Of a stretch of DNA of 64,000 bases, positions 37,126 through 46,868 are shown in pieces. Numbering within the stretch: position 1 is the first letter of the stretch; the number at the start of each line of letters is the position of its first letter. A program made the translations under genes and the position numbers. Source of the DNA: Desulfovibrio sp. JC010 (GTDB lineage Bacteria > Desulfobacterota > Desulfovibrionia > Desulfovibrionales > Desulfovibrionaceae); assembly GCF_010470675.1 (NCBI RefSeq), contig NZ_VOIQ01000010.1, positions 62,001 through 126,000 on the forward strand, read 5' to 3'. Below the pieces are notes generated by a model that did not search any database, had not been told where the DNA came from, and saw only the letters and a program-made list of their open reading frames with translations.

Positions 37126-38292
37126 CTACAAAAGTCCCCGGCACCGGCGGCAGATCGGAAAACGTTTATGCTGTTTCAGTTGCCTGCGGAATTTACGGTA
37201 GGCCGGGCCGTTCCAGATTTCTGCCAATCCCTGCTCATTGATATTGCCTAAAGGAAGCTGGATGCACCGGGTCATGGGAATAACTCCCCCGTCAGCAAGA
37301 ATTTCCATCACAAACCATGGTATATAACACCGGGTGGGCCAGACAAATCTTTCCGGCTCACGATAGAAACATTTTAGATCAGCCAGTTTGAAATCAGGGG
37401 CAAAGTGAGCACCGGGAGTTGTTTTCTTGATGCGCGAGATCTGCTCGTGCAGCATGCCCACATCCACCTGTAAAAAATCGGTATCACCGGGAAGACCTGC
37501 CACCTGTGCCTCACCCACTCCAGCGAAATGAGTATTGTGTTCCTCTGCGGATGCCGGAGAGACAAAATTCATATGGCTGATGATGGCCCGATCATACAAA
37601 CGCTGCGGCAGAACGGCAAAAAGGTCGGCCAGGGCATGATAGTTAAAATTGCTGATCGTGGTCAGAATAGTCACCGTGGGAAATTTGGTTCCAGCCCGCT
37701 TTTTGGCTTCATGCAACAACTTAAGCCCGTTGATGATACGGTCAAACAGTCCGGGCAAACCCCGAATCTCGTCATGAAGTGCGCCTGCAGCGTCGATGGA
37801 AACGCCCAGTTCACTGATTCCTGACTCCATTATTTCCGGAATCCGTTTTTCAAGGAGCAACCCGTTGGTCGTGGTTTGAAAGTCCATACCAAGGTCGGTT
37901 GTTAAGCGGGCCAATTCAAAAAGGCGGGGATAAAGAAACGGCTCGGTGGTAGTCACGGAAATACGCGGCTTGGGCCTGAACGATGATGCCTCCTGCAACA
38001 AATCTTTGAGCCTGTCAAAATCAAGGGAAGCTGAAGCACCACCGGGATTGAGATTATGGAAAAACGAGCTGTCCTCGTTTTTTTGACCAAAATCGCACAT
38101 CTTACAACGCAGGTTGCACACAGAATTGACTGACAGAAAGATGGTCAAGGGCGAAAAAGCAAAACCATTCATGGGCAGGTAGGCGGGCAAGCCGTTTCTG
38201 GCCATGGTCAACAGGTTGAAATTGCGCCCCGCGCCCACATGCCTGAAGGCGTTGACCACAGCCTGATAGGGAATAAAAGAAGAATCGGACAT
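37126..38292 (-). CDS. Radical SAM/SPASM protein with atypical GGE motif
   Basis: 388 residues. CNLRCKMC (near residues 58-65) binds the SAM cluster. The usual GGEP is replaced by TTTEPFL; the Glu is kept. A SPASM-type C-terminus runs from CYIPWFVMEILADGGVIP through NINEQGLAEIWNG to a final ICRRC, the standard layout for auxiliary clusters. AGGAT lies eight bases before the ATG. Last gene of an eleven-gene run ending at 37126. Substrate unknown; sugar or peptide modification possible. Confidence 0.85.
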   Translation of the reverse strand: MSDSSFIPYQAVVNAFRHVGAGRNFNLLTMARNGLPAYLPMNGFAFSPLTIFLSVNSVCNLRCKMCDFGQKNEDSSFFHNLNPGGASASLDFDRLKDLLQEASSFRPKPRISVTTTEPFLYPRLFELARLTTDLGMDFQTTTNGLLLEKRIPEIMESGISELGVSIDAAGALHDEIRGLPGLFDRIINGLKLLHEAKKRAGTKFPTVTILTTISNFNYHALADLFAVLPQRLYDRAIISHMNFVSPASAEEHNTHFAGVGEAQVAGLPGDTDFLQVDVGMLHEQISRIKKTTPGAHFAPDFKLADLKCFYREPERFVWPTRCYIPWFVMEILADGGVIPMTRCIQLPLGNINEQGLAEIWNGPAYRKFRRQLKQHKRFPICRRCRGLL

Positions 38293-38301
38293 AGTGCTAT
38301 C

Positions 38302-39312
38302 CTATCTGATGACAAGGCGGGATGCCAGTTTAAATAAAGGAAGAGGGAGCCTGCGGAAAACGGCTCCGGCAAGAGCGTAGATGCCTGTAGTATGATCCAG
38401 ATGGCTGATATCGCCTTCAACCGCATCTGAAACAATTCGCTTGCTGCCGCCCCACTTCAACTTGAACCTGATCAGGGATTCCTGACAGGGTGAATCCGAT
38501 CCGAACTCAAATTTCTCCGCTCCAAGATTGAGACTGTGCAGGATAGCGTTCCACATAAGAAAATCATTGGCCCGCAATGCCCGGCCCTGATCCGAAGACC
38601 CGCCATAGGCATAGATGGCTGTTTTTCGGGTATGAAGCAGGATCATGCCCGCAAGCATCCGGCCGTCCTTGTCCGCGCTGAGAATTGAGCCGTGGCCCTG
38701 TTCCATGCAGGGAAGCAAGGCTTCAAATACCTCCTGTGCATATGCTGGAACGCCCAGACGTTTGCGCGTAAGCACAAACAATTCATAAAACCGGGTCACC
38801 GCATCCATCCCCGGAGGATGGACCGTGAAAACAAGACCGTTTTTTTTTCCTTGTCGCACAGCCCTGCGCTTTGAAACAGCACCCCACAGATCGTCACGGG
38901 TCCGCCCCTTGAGAGGAAGATTCACGTTGACCCCGCATTCCCGGCAATCCAAGGAGTCCACCCGGCAATCTTTCCAGATAAACCCGGCAAGATTTTGTTC
39001 CCGCACCATGGCTCTGGTTTTATTGAGAAACAGCGACACATGAGGACCGTGATCCGGCACAGGACCGCCCTTATCCCGCCACGGAACGGATTCAATGCGG
39101 TTTCCCTTGCGCCATTGCGGCAAATACCCCACGACATTTCCCTGATCATCAAATGCAGCCAGAGAAAGGTCTTCCAACCCGAAGGCGTACCCCACCGCCT
39201 CAGCGTAGCATGGCAGATGATAGGGAGACAACAAACCCTCCCGGTCCTTTAAAAAACCGTGAAGCGCGTCCCGTTGTCCGGGATTAATGTGGGATACGAG
39301 AAAAACATGCAT
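38302..39312 (-). CDS. FemAB-like GNAT-fold acyltransferase
   Basis: 336 residues. Two tandem GNAT-like halves as in FemX/BioF2-type enzymes: SKRRAVRQGKKNGL in the first half, and in the second ADKDGRMLAGMILLHTRK, IYAYGGSSDQGRALRANDF and KFEFGSDSPCQESLIRFK, which match the family's conserved C-terminal block. Such enzymes form amide bonds using aminoacyl- or acyl-CoA-type donors, in peptidoglycan bridges or in glycan loci. Nine bases separate it from the radical-SAM gene. Substrate unknown. Confidence 0.82.
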   Translation of the reverse strand: MHVFLVSHINPGQRDALHGFLKDREGLLSPYHLPCYAEAVGYAFGLEDLSLAAFDDQGNVVGYLPQWRKGNRIESVPWRDKGGPVPDHGPHVSLFLNKTRAMVREQNLAGFIWKDCRVDSLDCRECGVNVNLPLKGRTRDDLWGAVSKRRAVRQGKKNGLVFTVHPPGMDAVTRFYELFVLTRKRLGVPAYAQEVFEALLPCMEQGHGSILSADKDGRMLAGMILLHTRKTAIYAYGGSSDQGRALRANDFLMWNAILHSLNLGAEKFEFGSDSPCQESLIRFKLKWGGSKRIVSDAVEGDISHLDHTTGIYALAGAVFRRLPLPLFKLASRLVIR

Positions 39313-39330
39313 GGCTCGTGTTGTCCGTAA

Positions 39331-40935
39331 CTATGTATTAGTCTCGGAAAGCACACTTTCCGGTGTTTTAAGCAGGAACCAGTGCGGAGCCGGACCGTTC
39401 CACGATTCATTACCTTCGGGAATCCAACTCCGGTCACCCCAGAAAAAATAGCCCGCCTGACTGTACCCCTTCCGGGTCCACTCTACATCCAGAGTTGCAT
39501 TTTCCACTTGGTAAATGAGCAGATAATCCGCTTTCCAGTAAGCGGCATTGCCGGAAGCTACGCTCACGTCCCTGCCCCATATAGTAGGAGGTGACTCGAC
39601 ATTGGTCTCCACTACGGCCCACCAGTCAGGAAAACAGTGGACACCTTTTTTTTGTGCAACAAAACAAGGCAGCTCGATAAGCACGCGGAAGCCGTCAAAT
39701 ATCCTGCCAAAATCGTGGTCAGGATCATTGAAGACCATAAGAATACGCTCGCCCGTCCGGACAGGAGCCAAAAAGGCTTCCATCTCGCGCAACGGCTCTT
39801 TGAGAGCAAAAGGGGCAAGAGCCGGGACCATATCGAGTACCCCACGAATGGAAGGAAAATTGGCTGTCCGGGCCAGAGGGGATGCCGCGATCCAATAGAA
39901 AGGAATGGTCCAGAATTGCCCCAGAGCCAACGTTTCCATGGTGGCTGTGGACAGAAGCAACATCTGGAAGGTCTGGTCGTCCCCAACGCGGCAGCGGGTG
40001 CGGTTGATTACAAATAGAACCAAAGCAGTGATAGTAAAAATGCCTATGTGACCCGTGGTGTAAAAAAGCCCTCCAAGAAAAAAAACATAGATAGCGAACT
40101 GGTATTTATTCCGGGAAGTAAAAGTGAGGTGGGCGGACCTGCGGTATTGCCCTTTGCTTTTATTAAAACCGACCAGAAGAAATACGGCCTTTAATGTGGC
40201 GCGGAGAGAACGGGCGTGAAATAAAGGCAGCAGGTGCAAGGCAAGCTTTACCGTAACCGGAATCAGAGCCAGAAGCGGCGCGATACTGCCCAGAGCCACG
40301 GCCTGTACCAGAGAAAGCGGATAGGCGAGAACTGCCACGTTAGGCCCCCCCAGAGAAACACCCAGCCATGCAAGGGCTGCCAATCCCCATTGCTGGGAGA
40401 CCAACCCGAACAACCCCAGCGGAAACCAAGCCCATGACAGGGCGTTGTAATGCTGGAGCGCAAAAGTATTTGCATAAAAAGTAGTGGAAATCCCCGCCAG
40501 CAGCGTGACCATTCCGGTAAATGCCCAGCCGTGAGCATCGCCATAGGCCAGATGGGACAGCAGCCACATCCCCATCCCCAGAAGCACTACCATGCACGAT
40601 GCGCTGCGGTAGGCGTACAGGGACGGAAGAGAATATTGAAAATTGGAACTCAGAGGATAGGCTCCCAACCCCATGGTGGGGCAGGTCCCGGTCCGCCCAT
40701 AAAGACGCAAGGCGTCTGCCGGAGTAAAATAATAAAGACTGTTGAGACCGCCATGGACACTGAAACGATTATACTCGCCCACCTTTCCGTCCAGAAGGAC
40801 GCGGCAATTCCATAGAGTACGGGCCAACTGCCATGGCGTAGTAACCAGGGACGTGAGCGGGGCCAATACCATGCATAGACGGCGGGCTTTAGCCGCACCT
40901 ATATGTGGCTGGAGCCGGGTAAAGAGACCAATCAT
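39331..40935 (-). CDS. Polytopic membrane protein, unknown; possible GT-C type
   Basis: 534 residues from the ATG at 40935, with AGGAT seven bases upstream. About eight to ten hydrophobic segments lie between residues 100 and 350, then a soluble, Trp-rich C-terminal domain of about 150 residues (FPDWWAVVETN, GYFFWGDRSWIP). The overall layout (membrane core, periplasmic tail) resembles GT-C glycosyltransferases and similar lipid-sugar enzymes, but I see no clear DD/DE motif. Four bases after the NodB-like gene. Function not assigned. Confidence 0.7.
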   Translation of the reverse strand: MIGLFTRLQPHIGAAKARRLCMVLAPLTSLVTTPWQLARTLWNCRVLLDGKVGEYNRFSVHGGLNSLYYFTPADALRLYGRTGTCPTMGLGAYPLSSNFQYSLPSLYAYRSASCMVVLLGMGMWLLSHLAYGDAHGWAFTGMVTLLAGISTTFYANTFALQHYNALSWAWFPLGLFGLVSQQWGLAALAWLGVSLGGPNVAVLAYPLSLVQAVALGSIAPLLALIPVTVKLALHLLPLFHARSLRATLKAVFLLVGFNKSKGQYRRSAHLTFTSRNKYQFAIYVFFLGGLFYTTGHIGIFTITALVLFVINRTRCRVGDDQTFQMLLLSTATMETLALGQFWTIPFYWIAASPLARTANFPSIRGVLDMVPALAPFALKEPLREMEAFLAPVRTGERILMVFNDPDHDFGRIFDGFRVLIELPCFVAQKKGVHCFPDWWAVVETNVESPPTIWGRDVSVASGNAAYWKADYLLIYQVENATLDVEWTRKGYSQAGYFFWGDRSWIPEGNESWNGPAPHWFLLKTPESVLSETNT

Positions 40936-40939
40936 CGTT

Positions 40940-42232
40940 TTATCCTTCCACTCCAAGCTGTTCAATTAAAAACAAAAAATCATCACCCCAATTAAAATCA
41001 CTGCCGAGGGTGTGCGGATGCCACAAAAAGGAAGCCTGTCCACGCACATCGCGCACTTCCTGCACCAGTTCCGCCACACGAGAACGTCTGTCCTGAGCAT
41101 TATCATACCGCCCGCTAAACAACTGCGAATCCATCAACACAAGGGGTTGAGCTTTGAGACGAAGTAAACGCCCCCCACTCTCATCCCACGGATGGAAACG
41201 CAGGGCCGCGCCATTGCGGAAACCGGAGAGATCATTGAAGCCGAGGGTGGAATCCTCAAGCAATCCTGCCTGTTCCTGTGCTTTCCATGTCTCTGCAAAC
41301 GAAAATCTCAACCAGTGCTGACGGCATGCGGCAACCCGTGCCCCGGCATACTTTTCCAACGCTTCCCGCTCCCGGAACAACTTTTGCAAATCTCCCCAGC
41401 TGCCGAACGAAGGATGCAATCCGATTTCCCAGCCATAGGTGCGACACAATTCCCGCAGTCGCTGTGTCCGGGGATCGTCCAGCCCGTACGCGGGGTCGAA
41501 CAGGGTGCGCTGTAAAAATGAAGTATCGTCCTGCCGGGCATGAATATGACAAATTTTGCGTAACGAAAGCGGAGCAGCCGCCTTTGCCATTATTTCAAAC
41601 AGATCGTAGCTGCCCGTTGAAAAAGCAAAACAAAACGCATCGCCAAGATGTGAGAAGCATGCCCGCGCCCGGCTCTTCCCGGCAGACCGGCAAGCGGACA
41701 GAAGCCTGAATGCCGTCTGTTTACCGCGAATAGCCCATGTTTTTTCCAGAGCATCCACATCGCAGGTCAACGTAATCTCCACATCCGGCAACGGGCCGAG
41801 TTTTTCCTCGTCACAGCCAAGTTCACGGGCAAGCCACCGCCGCAGAAAAAGAGCCATGCGGTTAACCCAGCAACGCTCCCAAATGACCGGATCAATCGTA
41901 TCAAGCCGTGAGCTTTGCGAATGGACCGGACCGAAATCATCCTCAAAACGCCGTTCCGCCTGACAATGCAGATACCAGAAAGAGGCTCCGATCCAGTCCG
42001 TCAGCCGCCACGGTTCCCCTTCTCCGGGCTCGACACATCCTTGGGGAACGGGAATTGTTCCCGTCGGGGAAAGGCCTTTCGCCCACTGGGGCAGCGCGAC
42101 ATAGCGCAAAGGAAAACCACTGCCGTCAAGCGTCTGCTCCAACCGATCAGGAATGGGCAGGGAAGCTGGCCCCCGGCTCATGGCAGACCAGTAACGCTCA
42201 AGGGCCAAAAGGGTTGCGTCGCGCGGTTGCAT
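40940..42232 (-). CDS. Divergent NodB-like (polysaccharide deacetylase-fold) protein
   Basis: 430 residues. The fold is suggested by ITLTCDVDALEKTW (the two-Asp motif) and WEIGLHPSFGSWGD, which stands where the His-x3-His metal site should be but keeps only one His. I start at the ATG 42232, which leaves an eight-base spacer; the frame opens at TTG 42259. The N-terminal 160 residues are extra. With metal residues partly changed, it may be a deacetylase with altered metal site or a non-catalytic relative. Confidence 0.68.
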   Translation of the reverse strand: MQPRDATLLALERYWSAMSRGPASLPIPDRLEQTLDGSGFPLRYVALPQWAKGLSPTGTIPVPQGCVEPGEGEPWRLTDWIGASFWYLHCQAERRFEDDFGPVHSQSSRLDTIDPVIWERCWVNRMALFLRRWLARELGCDEEKLGPLPDVEITLTCDVDALEKTWAIRGKQTAFRLLSACRSAGKSRARACFSHLGDAFCFAFSTGSYDLFEIMAKAAAPLSLRKICHIHARQDDTSFLQRTLFDPAYGLDDPRTQRLRELCRTYGWEIGLHPSFGSWGDLQKLFREREALEKYAGARVAACRQHWLRFSFAETWKAQEQAGLLEDSTLGFNDLSGFRNGAALRFHPWDESGGRLLRLKAQPLVLMDSQLFSGRYDNAQDRRSRVAELVQEVRDVRGQASFLWHPHTLGSDFNWGDDFLFLIEQLGVEG

Positions 42233-42240
42233 ATTCCGGA

Positions 42241-43125
42241 CTATCCGCCGATACGGCAAATCGCAGGTCGGTCCGAAGGAACAGCATACCGGGAAAATGC
42301 CTGTTCGCGCGATTTTTTATATGTTGGTGCCAGTTTTTTGTAATAGCTTCTCCAGCCGCCAAAGGGCCAGTGATATATAAAGGCCATGACCAGATAGCCG
42401 AGAGTGGTCAGGCTGGTGATCATTTTACTCTCTGACGGTTTCAAATCGTAGCGGAGTACGAAGGGCACTTCCGCAAAACGGCAACCGAGCAGTTTCAGTT
42501 TGACGATCATTTCCAGTGTAGAGGTAAACCCCAACCCTTTGAGCTGAATAAAGCCATTACCGAAAATCCCTATGGCATCCTTGATTATGGATGCCCGGTA
42601 AGCCCTGAACCCGCAGGAATAATCCTTTACCTGCGGCAGGTTAAAAATGACGCGCATGAAAAGATTAGCCATATAGCTGATAAAAGCACGGTAGCCGCTT
42701 ACCCCGGTCTGCCCTCCACCCGGTTGAAAGCGGGAAGTATTGACCGCGTCGTACCCTTCAGCCATCTTGTCGAGCAGAGCCTTAATGAACATGGGATCGT
42801 GGGTAACATCGCAGTCCAGACGGACAATGACATCCTCGGCCCCGGACTTCTGCGCAATGAATTCAAAGCCGTCCCGCTCAGTCTCGCCTAGCCCCCTGTT
42901 GATAACATGGGTAAGCACTTCCAGAGGATATTCTCCGGAAAGCCGCTCAAGCAGGGGCGCGCTGTCATCAGTACTTCCGTCATTCACCACCACAATCCGG
43001 TATTCCTGCTTCAGCTCTTTAAAAACATCATCAAGCTGACTGAATAAAGTGGCAAAAGATTTTTCCTCGTTAAAGGCGGGCAGTAAAACCCAAACAACCG
43101 GAATTTTCATTGCAGACTCAGCCAT
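42241..43125 (-). CDS. GT2 glycosyltransferase, dolichyl-phosphate mannose synthase type
   Basis: 294 residues. GT-A blocks: VVWVLLPAFNEEKS, IVVVNDGSTDD, NRGLGETERDGF and VRLDCDVTHDP (DXD). A hydrophobic stretch near 235-252 gives weak membrane association, without the two C-terminal helices of the other GT2 at 22230. ATG 43125 has GAGG five bases upstream. It should charge a polyprenyl phosphate or extend a lipid-linked glycan. Twelve bases from the methyltransferase/radical-SAM gene. Confidence 0.85.
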   Translation of the reverse strand: MAESAMKIPVVWVLLPAFNEEKSFATLFSQLDDVFKELKQEYRIVVVNDGSTDDSAPLLERLSGEYPLEVLTHVINRGLGETERDGFEFIAQKSGAEDVIVRLDCDVTHDPMFIKALLDKMAEGYDAVNTSRFQPGGGQTGVSGYRAFISYMANLFMRVIFNLPQVKDYSCGFRAYRASIIKDAIGIFGNGFIQLKGLGFTSTLEMIVKLKLLGCRFAEVPFVLRYDLKPSESKMITSLTTLGYLVMAFIYHWPFGGWRSYYKKLAPTYKKSREQAFSRYAVPSDRPAICRIGG

Positions 43126-43137
43126 ATTCACCTCTTT

Positions 43138-45102
43138 TTATTTCTTCAAAAATTTCTGATAATAAAGGCAATCAGGTGAACAGACCTGTTCAAATGATCC
43201 GGCATAAAAATGTTCTCTGGCTTCCCTGAAAAGATCATTGTTCCAATTTTCCAGTAATGATCCCGATGACTTGATGGGAATGTAGCGGAATTTCGGCAGA
43301 CTGTTATGACAAAAACAGGCATTAATCGGCGAAGTCATCCGCATCCAGGTAAAAGGCATGGCGCACGGGTAACCTTTCAGTTCAATATCACCGCCTCCCC
43401 ACGCTAATCCGGCGGGCGGGCAGTGCTTTGCCAGCCCGTACTCTTCATAAAGTTCCGGCCTTTCCCGGAGAACCCTCGTTGCAACTTTGCCGATCAGGCA
43501 GTCGAGCCCCAGCCGGGCAGCCCGTTGCACCGCTTCCACTATTGCCGCACACAACCGATGGGCAACATCATCATCGGTCAGATCGACCATCATCGAGTGA
43601 AAGGAGCGTGGGGTGAGAGTCCAGCAGAGCCAGTGAAAAGTAACCCCGCCAGCACCCAGTTCTCCGGCAAGAGAAACAAAATCAGCCATCTCATCGATAT
43701 TATGTCCCATGACAATAAAGCTGAGGGAAAGCGTGGGATGGGTATACCCCAGTTTCTCCCTGCGCTGCGTAAGGGCGGAAAGGTTGCCGACAACTGTTTC
43801 CCAATTGCTTCTGGTCCGGACCAGCTCGTAATTTCCTTTCGTAGCGGCATCCAGCGAGCAGGCCACATGGTACAGACTCTCGGCCATCACATCGATATCC
43901 CGGGACGCCAAGAGCATGTTGGAAGCCAGCGAAATCTTAAGGTCCGGAAACTCCGCCCCTTTTTCCATGAACAGTCTGGTGGTTGGGTGCAAAAGCGGCT
44001 CTCCGCCGCTGAGCGAAAGACTCTTTGTTCCGCCAAGGGTTGCCATTATCTGATGCAGGTGGATGGGTGAAACCGTATAATGTCTTTTGATGTCCGAATA
44101 ATCACAAAAACGGCAGCGTATATTGCAGCGGCTGGTTACCTTCAGCATATAATTCAGCGGCAGCGTTTCCAGCACGCTTTGCTTCGCATCTATCAGGGAA
44201 AGCAGTTTCCGCTCACGCTCTTCGGCCGTATCATCCGGGAGACCGCTGTCATCAAGCCGACTGACAAGTGAATAATCATCCTGTCCGGCCTTTGCCAGCA
44301 ATTCGTCCATTCTGCCAAGTTCTTCATGGCGGGCTTTGACGACCACAATCGCGTGTTTAGTTCCGGGAACCGAAACAACCTCGGCATGCGGACATCCGGC
44401 AACCTCCAGCGTTTGAAAAATATCCTCTTGCGCCATATCCTGTTTATCTGCGCAGAGGATCAAAAGCACGCCGCCCTTTTTCAGTGCGGCACACGCAGTG
44501 AAAAGCTCCTGCCGGGAGGAACCTATGTCCATCAGGGAAAAACTTTTTTTTATGATGATAAAGTCAAAAAATTCCGGCTGCAGCGCCAGATGATCTTCGC
44601 CTCCGGCAACAATTTCCACATTATGAAAAAGCCCTTTCTTGCGCCAGCGTTGTAGCAAATCCTGAGCATGCATGGCGTACTTGCCGTTGGAATCCAAACC
44701 CAGAAGGGAGGCGGGATTCCATCTATGTGCCGCGTACAGCACATCATATCCCCAGTCACAGCCGAGCACCGCTCCCGTCAGTCCTCCGACATGCGACCGC
44801 CCGAGTTTCTGCGCCACATAGGTCATTTTTTTATCCAAAGCTGCAAAGGCACTCACCGAACAATAGCTGGTCAGGCAATTTCGTTCCATGGTCTCGGGAT
44901 CGCCGCCCCGCTTTTCAGTCTGTTCCGCGCTGAGGCTCCGCCTAAACCAGCCATGCAAAATTTCCCGGCCTTCCCGCGCCCAACGAGGCAGAACAGGCAG
45001 ACTGTCACTCATCCCCTCAAGCGCGCGGCGGCATGCGGGAGAGCGGCCTGCCGCAAAAATCGCAATACGGGAAATTATGGGTATACTGGGGCTGTTCAAC
45101 AA
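43138..45102 (-). CDS. Methyltransferase-like/radical SAM fusion with SPASM-like tail (copy 1)
   Basis: 654 residues. I start at TTG 45102: GGAGG stands eight bases before it and the added N-terminus aligns with copy 2; ATG 45012 is the alternative. Residues about 110-260 are Rossmann, motif I AVLGCDWGYDVLYAA. Then CNIRCRFC (326-333), LSLSGGEPLLHP, and a C-terminal cysteine module: CAMPFTW, NACFCHN, LLENWNN and VCSPDCLYYQ. The domain order is methyltransferase-like, radical SAM, SPASM-like. Copies lie at 54508 and 60821. The first domain may carry out a separate methylation or bind SAM. Confidence 0.82.
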   Translation of the reverse strand: MLNSPSIPIISRIAIFAAGRSPACRRALEGMSDSLPVLPRWAREGREILHGWFRRSLSAEQTEKRGGDPETMERNCLTSYCSVSAFAALDKKMTYVAQKLGRSHVGGLTGAVLGCDWGYDVLYAAHRWNPASLLGLDSNGKYAMHAQDLLQRWRKKGLFHNVEIVAGGEDHLALQPEFFDFIIIKKSFSLMDIGSSRQELFTACAALKKGGVLLILCADKQDMAQEDIFQTLEVAGCPHAEVVSVPGTKHAIVVVKARHEELGRMDELLAKAGQDDYSLVSRLDDSGLPDDTAEERERKLLSLIDAKQSVLETLPLNYMLKVTSRCNIRCRFCDYSDIKRHYTVSPIHLHQIMATLGGTKSLSLSGGEPLLHPTTRLFMEKGAEFPDLKISLASNMLLASRDIDVMAESLYHVACSLDAATKGNYELVRTRSNWETVVGNLSALTQRREKLGYTHPTLSLSFIVMGHNIDEMADFVSLAGELGAGGVTFHWLCWTLTPRSFHSMMVDLTDDDVAHRLCAAIVEAVQRAARLGLDCLIGKVATRVLRERPELYEEYGLAKHCPPAGLAWGGGDIELKGYPCAMPFTWMRMTSPINACFCHNSLPKFRYIPIKSSGSLLENWNNDLFREAREHFYAGSFEQVCSPDCLYYQKFLKK

Positions 45103-45171
45103 CGGCAAAACCTCCGAAAAATATAATCGCTACCAAAAACACGCTAAATGCATGCACCACGAAATCAACTC

Positions 45172-46107
45172 TCAATCCACATAATCCAAGATGCTCATTG
45201 TATCCGCGCAAACATCCAGTATGGCGGCTTCTTCTCCACTGCTCAGCCCGCGCCTGCCGCTCCCGATACCATCAGCATGCAGAGGGCGGCGCAATCCGGC
45301 AAGATGGTCATACCGTCCGGCCTGACGCGCGGTGTCATCCGTGCAGTAAAAATCAAGTGCCCCTGAAAGATCCATCTGCAAAAAAGAAGCCAAGCCTTCG
45401 AGAATTTCCCCCGGAAGGGTAACCAGATCTTCATACCGGATATCCATGCTCTGTACGTCCGGTCGGGCGGAGAATTTCAGCCAGCTGGTGACCGTAAAAA
45501 GCCAATCTTCTGCCAAGCGGCGCAGCCCGGAAGAATTATCCCCGTCCTCAGCGCACAACTGAGGCATGAGGTGCTTGAGTGTTGACGGCAGGGAATCCCG
45601 GGGGTCCCGGTGGATCATGACAAACCGGGCCTCTGGCCAAACGCGGGAGTATTCTTCTGCATATGCCGCATCGCCCAGAATCTTGAAGCCCCATGAACCG
45701 GCCTGTTGCAATTCAGCGAGCCTGTTCATGAGCCGATCCGCCAGATACGCGCGGGCGAAAAATTCGCCGGAGAAATTACCTGTTTCCAGCCCCGTGGCTT
45801 CCTCACCCGAAACAAAGTCAACAGGCCCGGTCCACGCCCCCAGATTCATTGGAGTCAGGTCAATCCCGGCGCAGACAGCGTCGTATTCTTCGCCGTTAAG
45901 CCCCAGCGAGGAAAAAATATTCCGGGTATACCTCCCGGAAAGTCCGGTCACAAAGCTCGGCTTGCGCAGATGCAATTCATAACCCTGCACATGTCCGGGA
46001 GCGCAACCGAGCATGGCTGTGAGCAGAGAAGTCCCGGAGCGCGGCCAGCCGCCTATGAGGACCGGAGTACCAGATAGGCTGGCCGGAATCCCACTTTTCG
46101 TTTCCAT
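45172..46107 (-). CDS. Sulfotransferase
   Basis: 311 residues. PSB loop PVLIGGWPRSGTSLL near residues 15-29, and RFVMIHRDPRDSLPS gives the 3'-phosphate-binding Arg and Ser. GGAGG nine bases before the ATG supports this start, although it lies 55 bp inside the GNAT-like gene, a long overlap. Sulfation of a glycan hydroxyl is expected. Different in sequence from the sulfotransferases at 27805 and 56525, so they probably act on different positions. Confidence 0.83.
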   Translation of the reverse strand: METKSGIPASLSGTPVLIGGWPRSGTSLLTAMLGCAPGHVQGYELHLRKPSFVTGLSGRYTRNIFSSLGLNGEEYDAVCAGIDLTPMNLGAWTGPVDFVSGEEATGLETGNFSGEFFARAYLADRLMNRLAELQQAGSWGFKILGDAAYAEEYSRVWPEARFVMIHRDPRDSLPSTLKHLMPQLCAEDGDNSSGLRRLAEDWLFTVTSWLKFSARPDVQSMDIRYEDLVTLPGEILEGLASFLQMDLSGALDFYCTDDTARQAGRYDHLAGLRRPLHADGIGSGRRGLSSGEEAAILDVCADTMSILDYVD

Positions 46108-46868
46108 TTATTGAGTCCTCCTTCAGGGGAAAACGGATTCGCACCGCTGTACCATGGGCCGTAATGCAGTATACCCGGCGGGAGGGAAAGCGTCATGCAG
46201 GCATCAAGAAAACACAGATGCAACAAATGCATGACATCGTATTTACGATGCGCCGCATGAGCCATGATTTCATCATACTGCACATGTTGACCTACCCTTT
46301 TACCCAAAATATACGCAGCGAGAACTCCGTCCGGAGAAAAGGCCCCTATACAAATGTCCTGATACATGGGCTGGGAATAGGGCACATATTCCGGAAAATC
46401 ATGTTCAGGGCCGCGGGCAAGAATCCCACTCTCTATAGGCCGCCCCTGCCGGACGGATGCGGACTGCACCACTTCCCAGATGCCTTCGGCATGTTCGGCA
46501 GGGTTGATGCGGCGGCAGATATACCCTTCTTTTTCAGCCTTTACACCTCGAAGACGATACCGGGTTTTTCTGTCAACCCCGGCAAGATAGGTTTGCACAT
46601 CCACTGGTGGGCGTAAAATAGCCGAGAGCAAAATACGATCCGAAGCCCCGGGAACATCAAGATATTCGGAATGTCGCTGCGCCGGATACGGTGCCCCCTT
46701 CCACGCAATCCAGTTGTCTGCTTTTTCCCGGCAGCGGGGATCATCTGTCTCCGGCGGTGACAATGCGATAACCTCAGGTTTGCCGTACAAGGCCAGATCA
46801 TCTTCAGTTAATTTCTGGAAACGTTGGGGCTTTTTTTTAAAACGGGAAAACAAACGGTTCCAGATCAT
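46053..46868 (-). CDS. FemAB/GNAT-like acyltransferase
   Basis: 271 residues. The second half looks GNAT-like: IGAFSPDGVLAAYILGKRV, a beta-bulge region, then HYGPWYSGANPFSPEGGLNKWKRK, which resembles the substrate-end motif of FemAB relatives. The first half, with LAGVDRKTRYRLRGVKAEKEG, is like the first GNAT half. GGAGGG lies before the ATG, which overlaps the previous stop by four bases. Likely transfers an acyl or aminoacyl group to an amino sugar exposed by nearby deacetylases. Weaker match than the gene at 38302. Confidence 0.65.
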   Translation of the reverse strand: MIWNRLFSRFKKKPQRFQKLTEDDLALYGKPEVIALSPPETDDPRCREKADNWIAWKGAPYPAQRHSEYLDVPGASDRILLSAILRPPVDVQTYLAGVDRKTRYRLRGVKAEKEGYICRRINPAEHAEGIWEVVQSASVRQGRPIESGILARGPEHDFPEYVPYSQPMYQDICIGAFSPDGVLAAYILGKRVGQHVQYDEIMAHAAHRKYDVMHLLHLCFLDACMTLSLPPGILHYGPWYSGANPFSPEGGLNKWKRKVGFRPAYLVLRSS

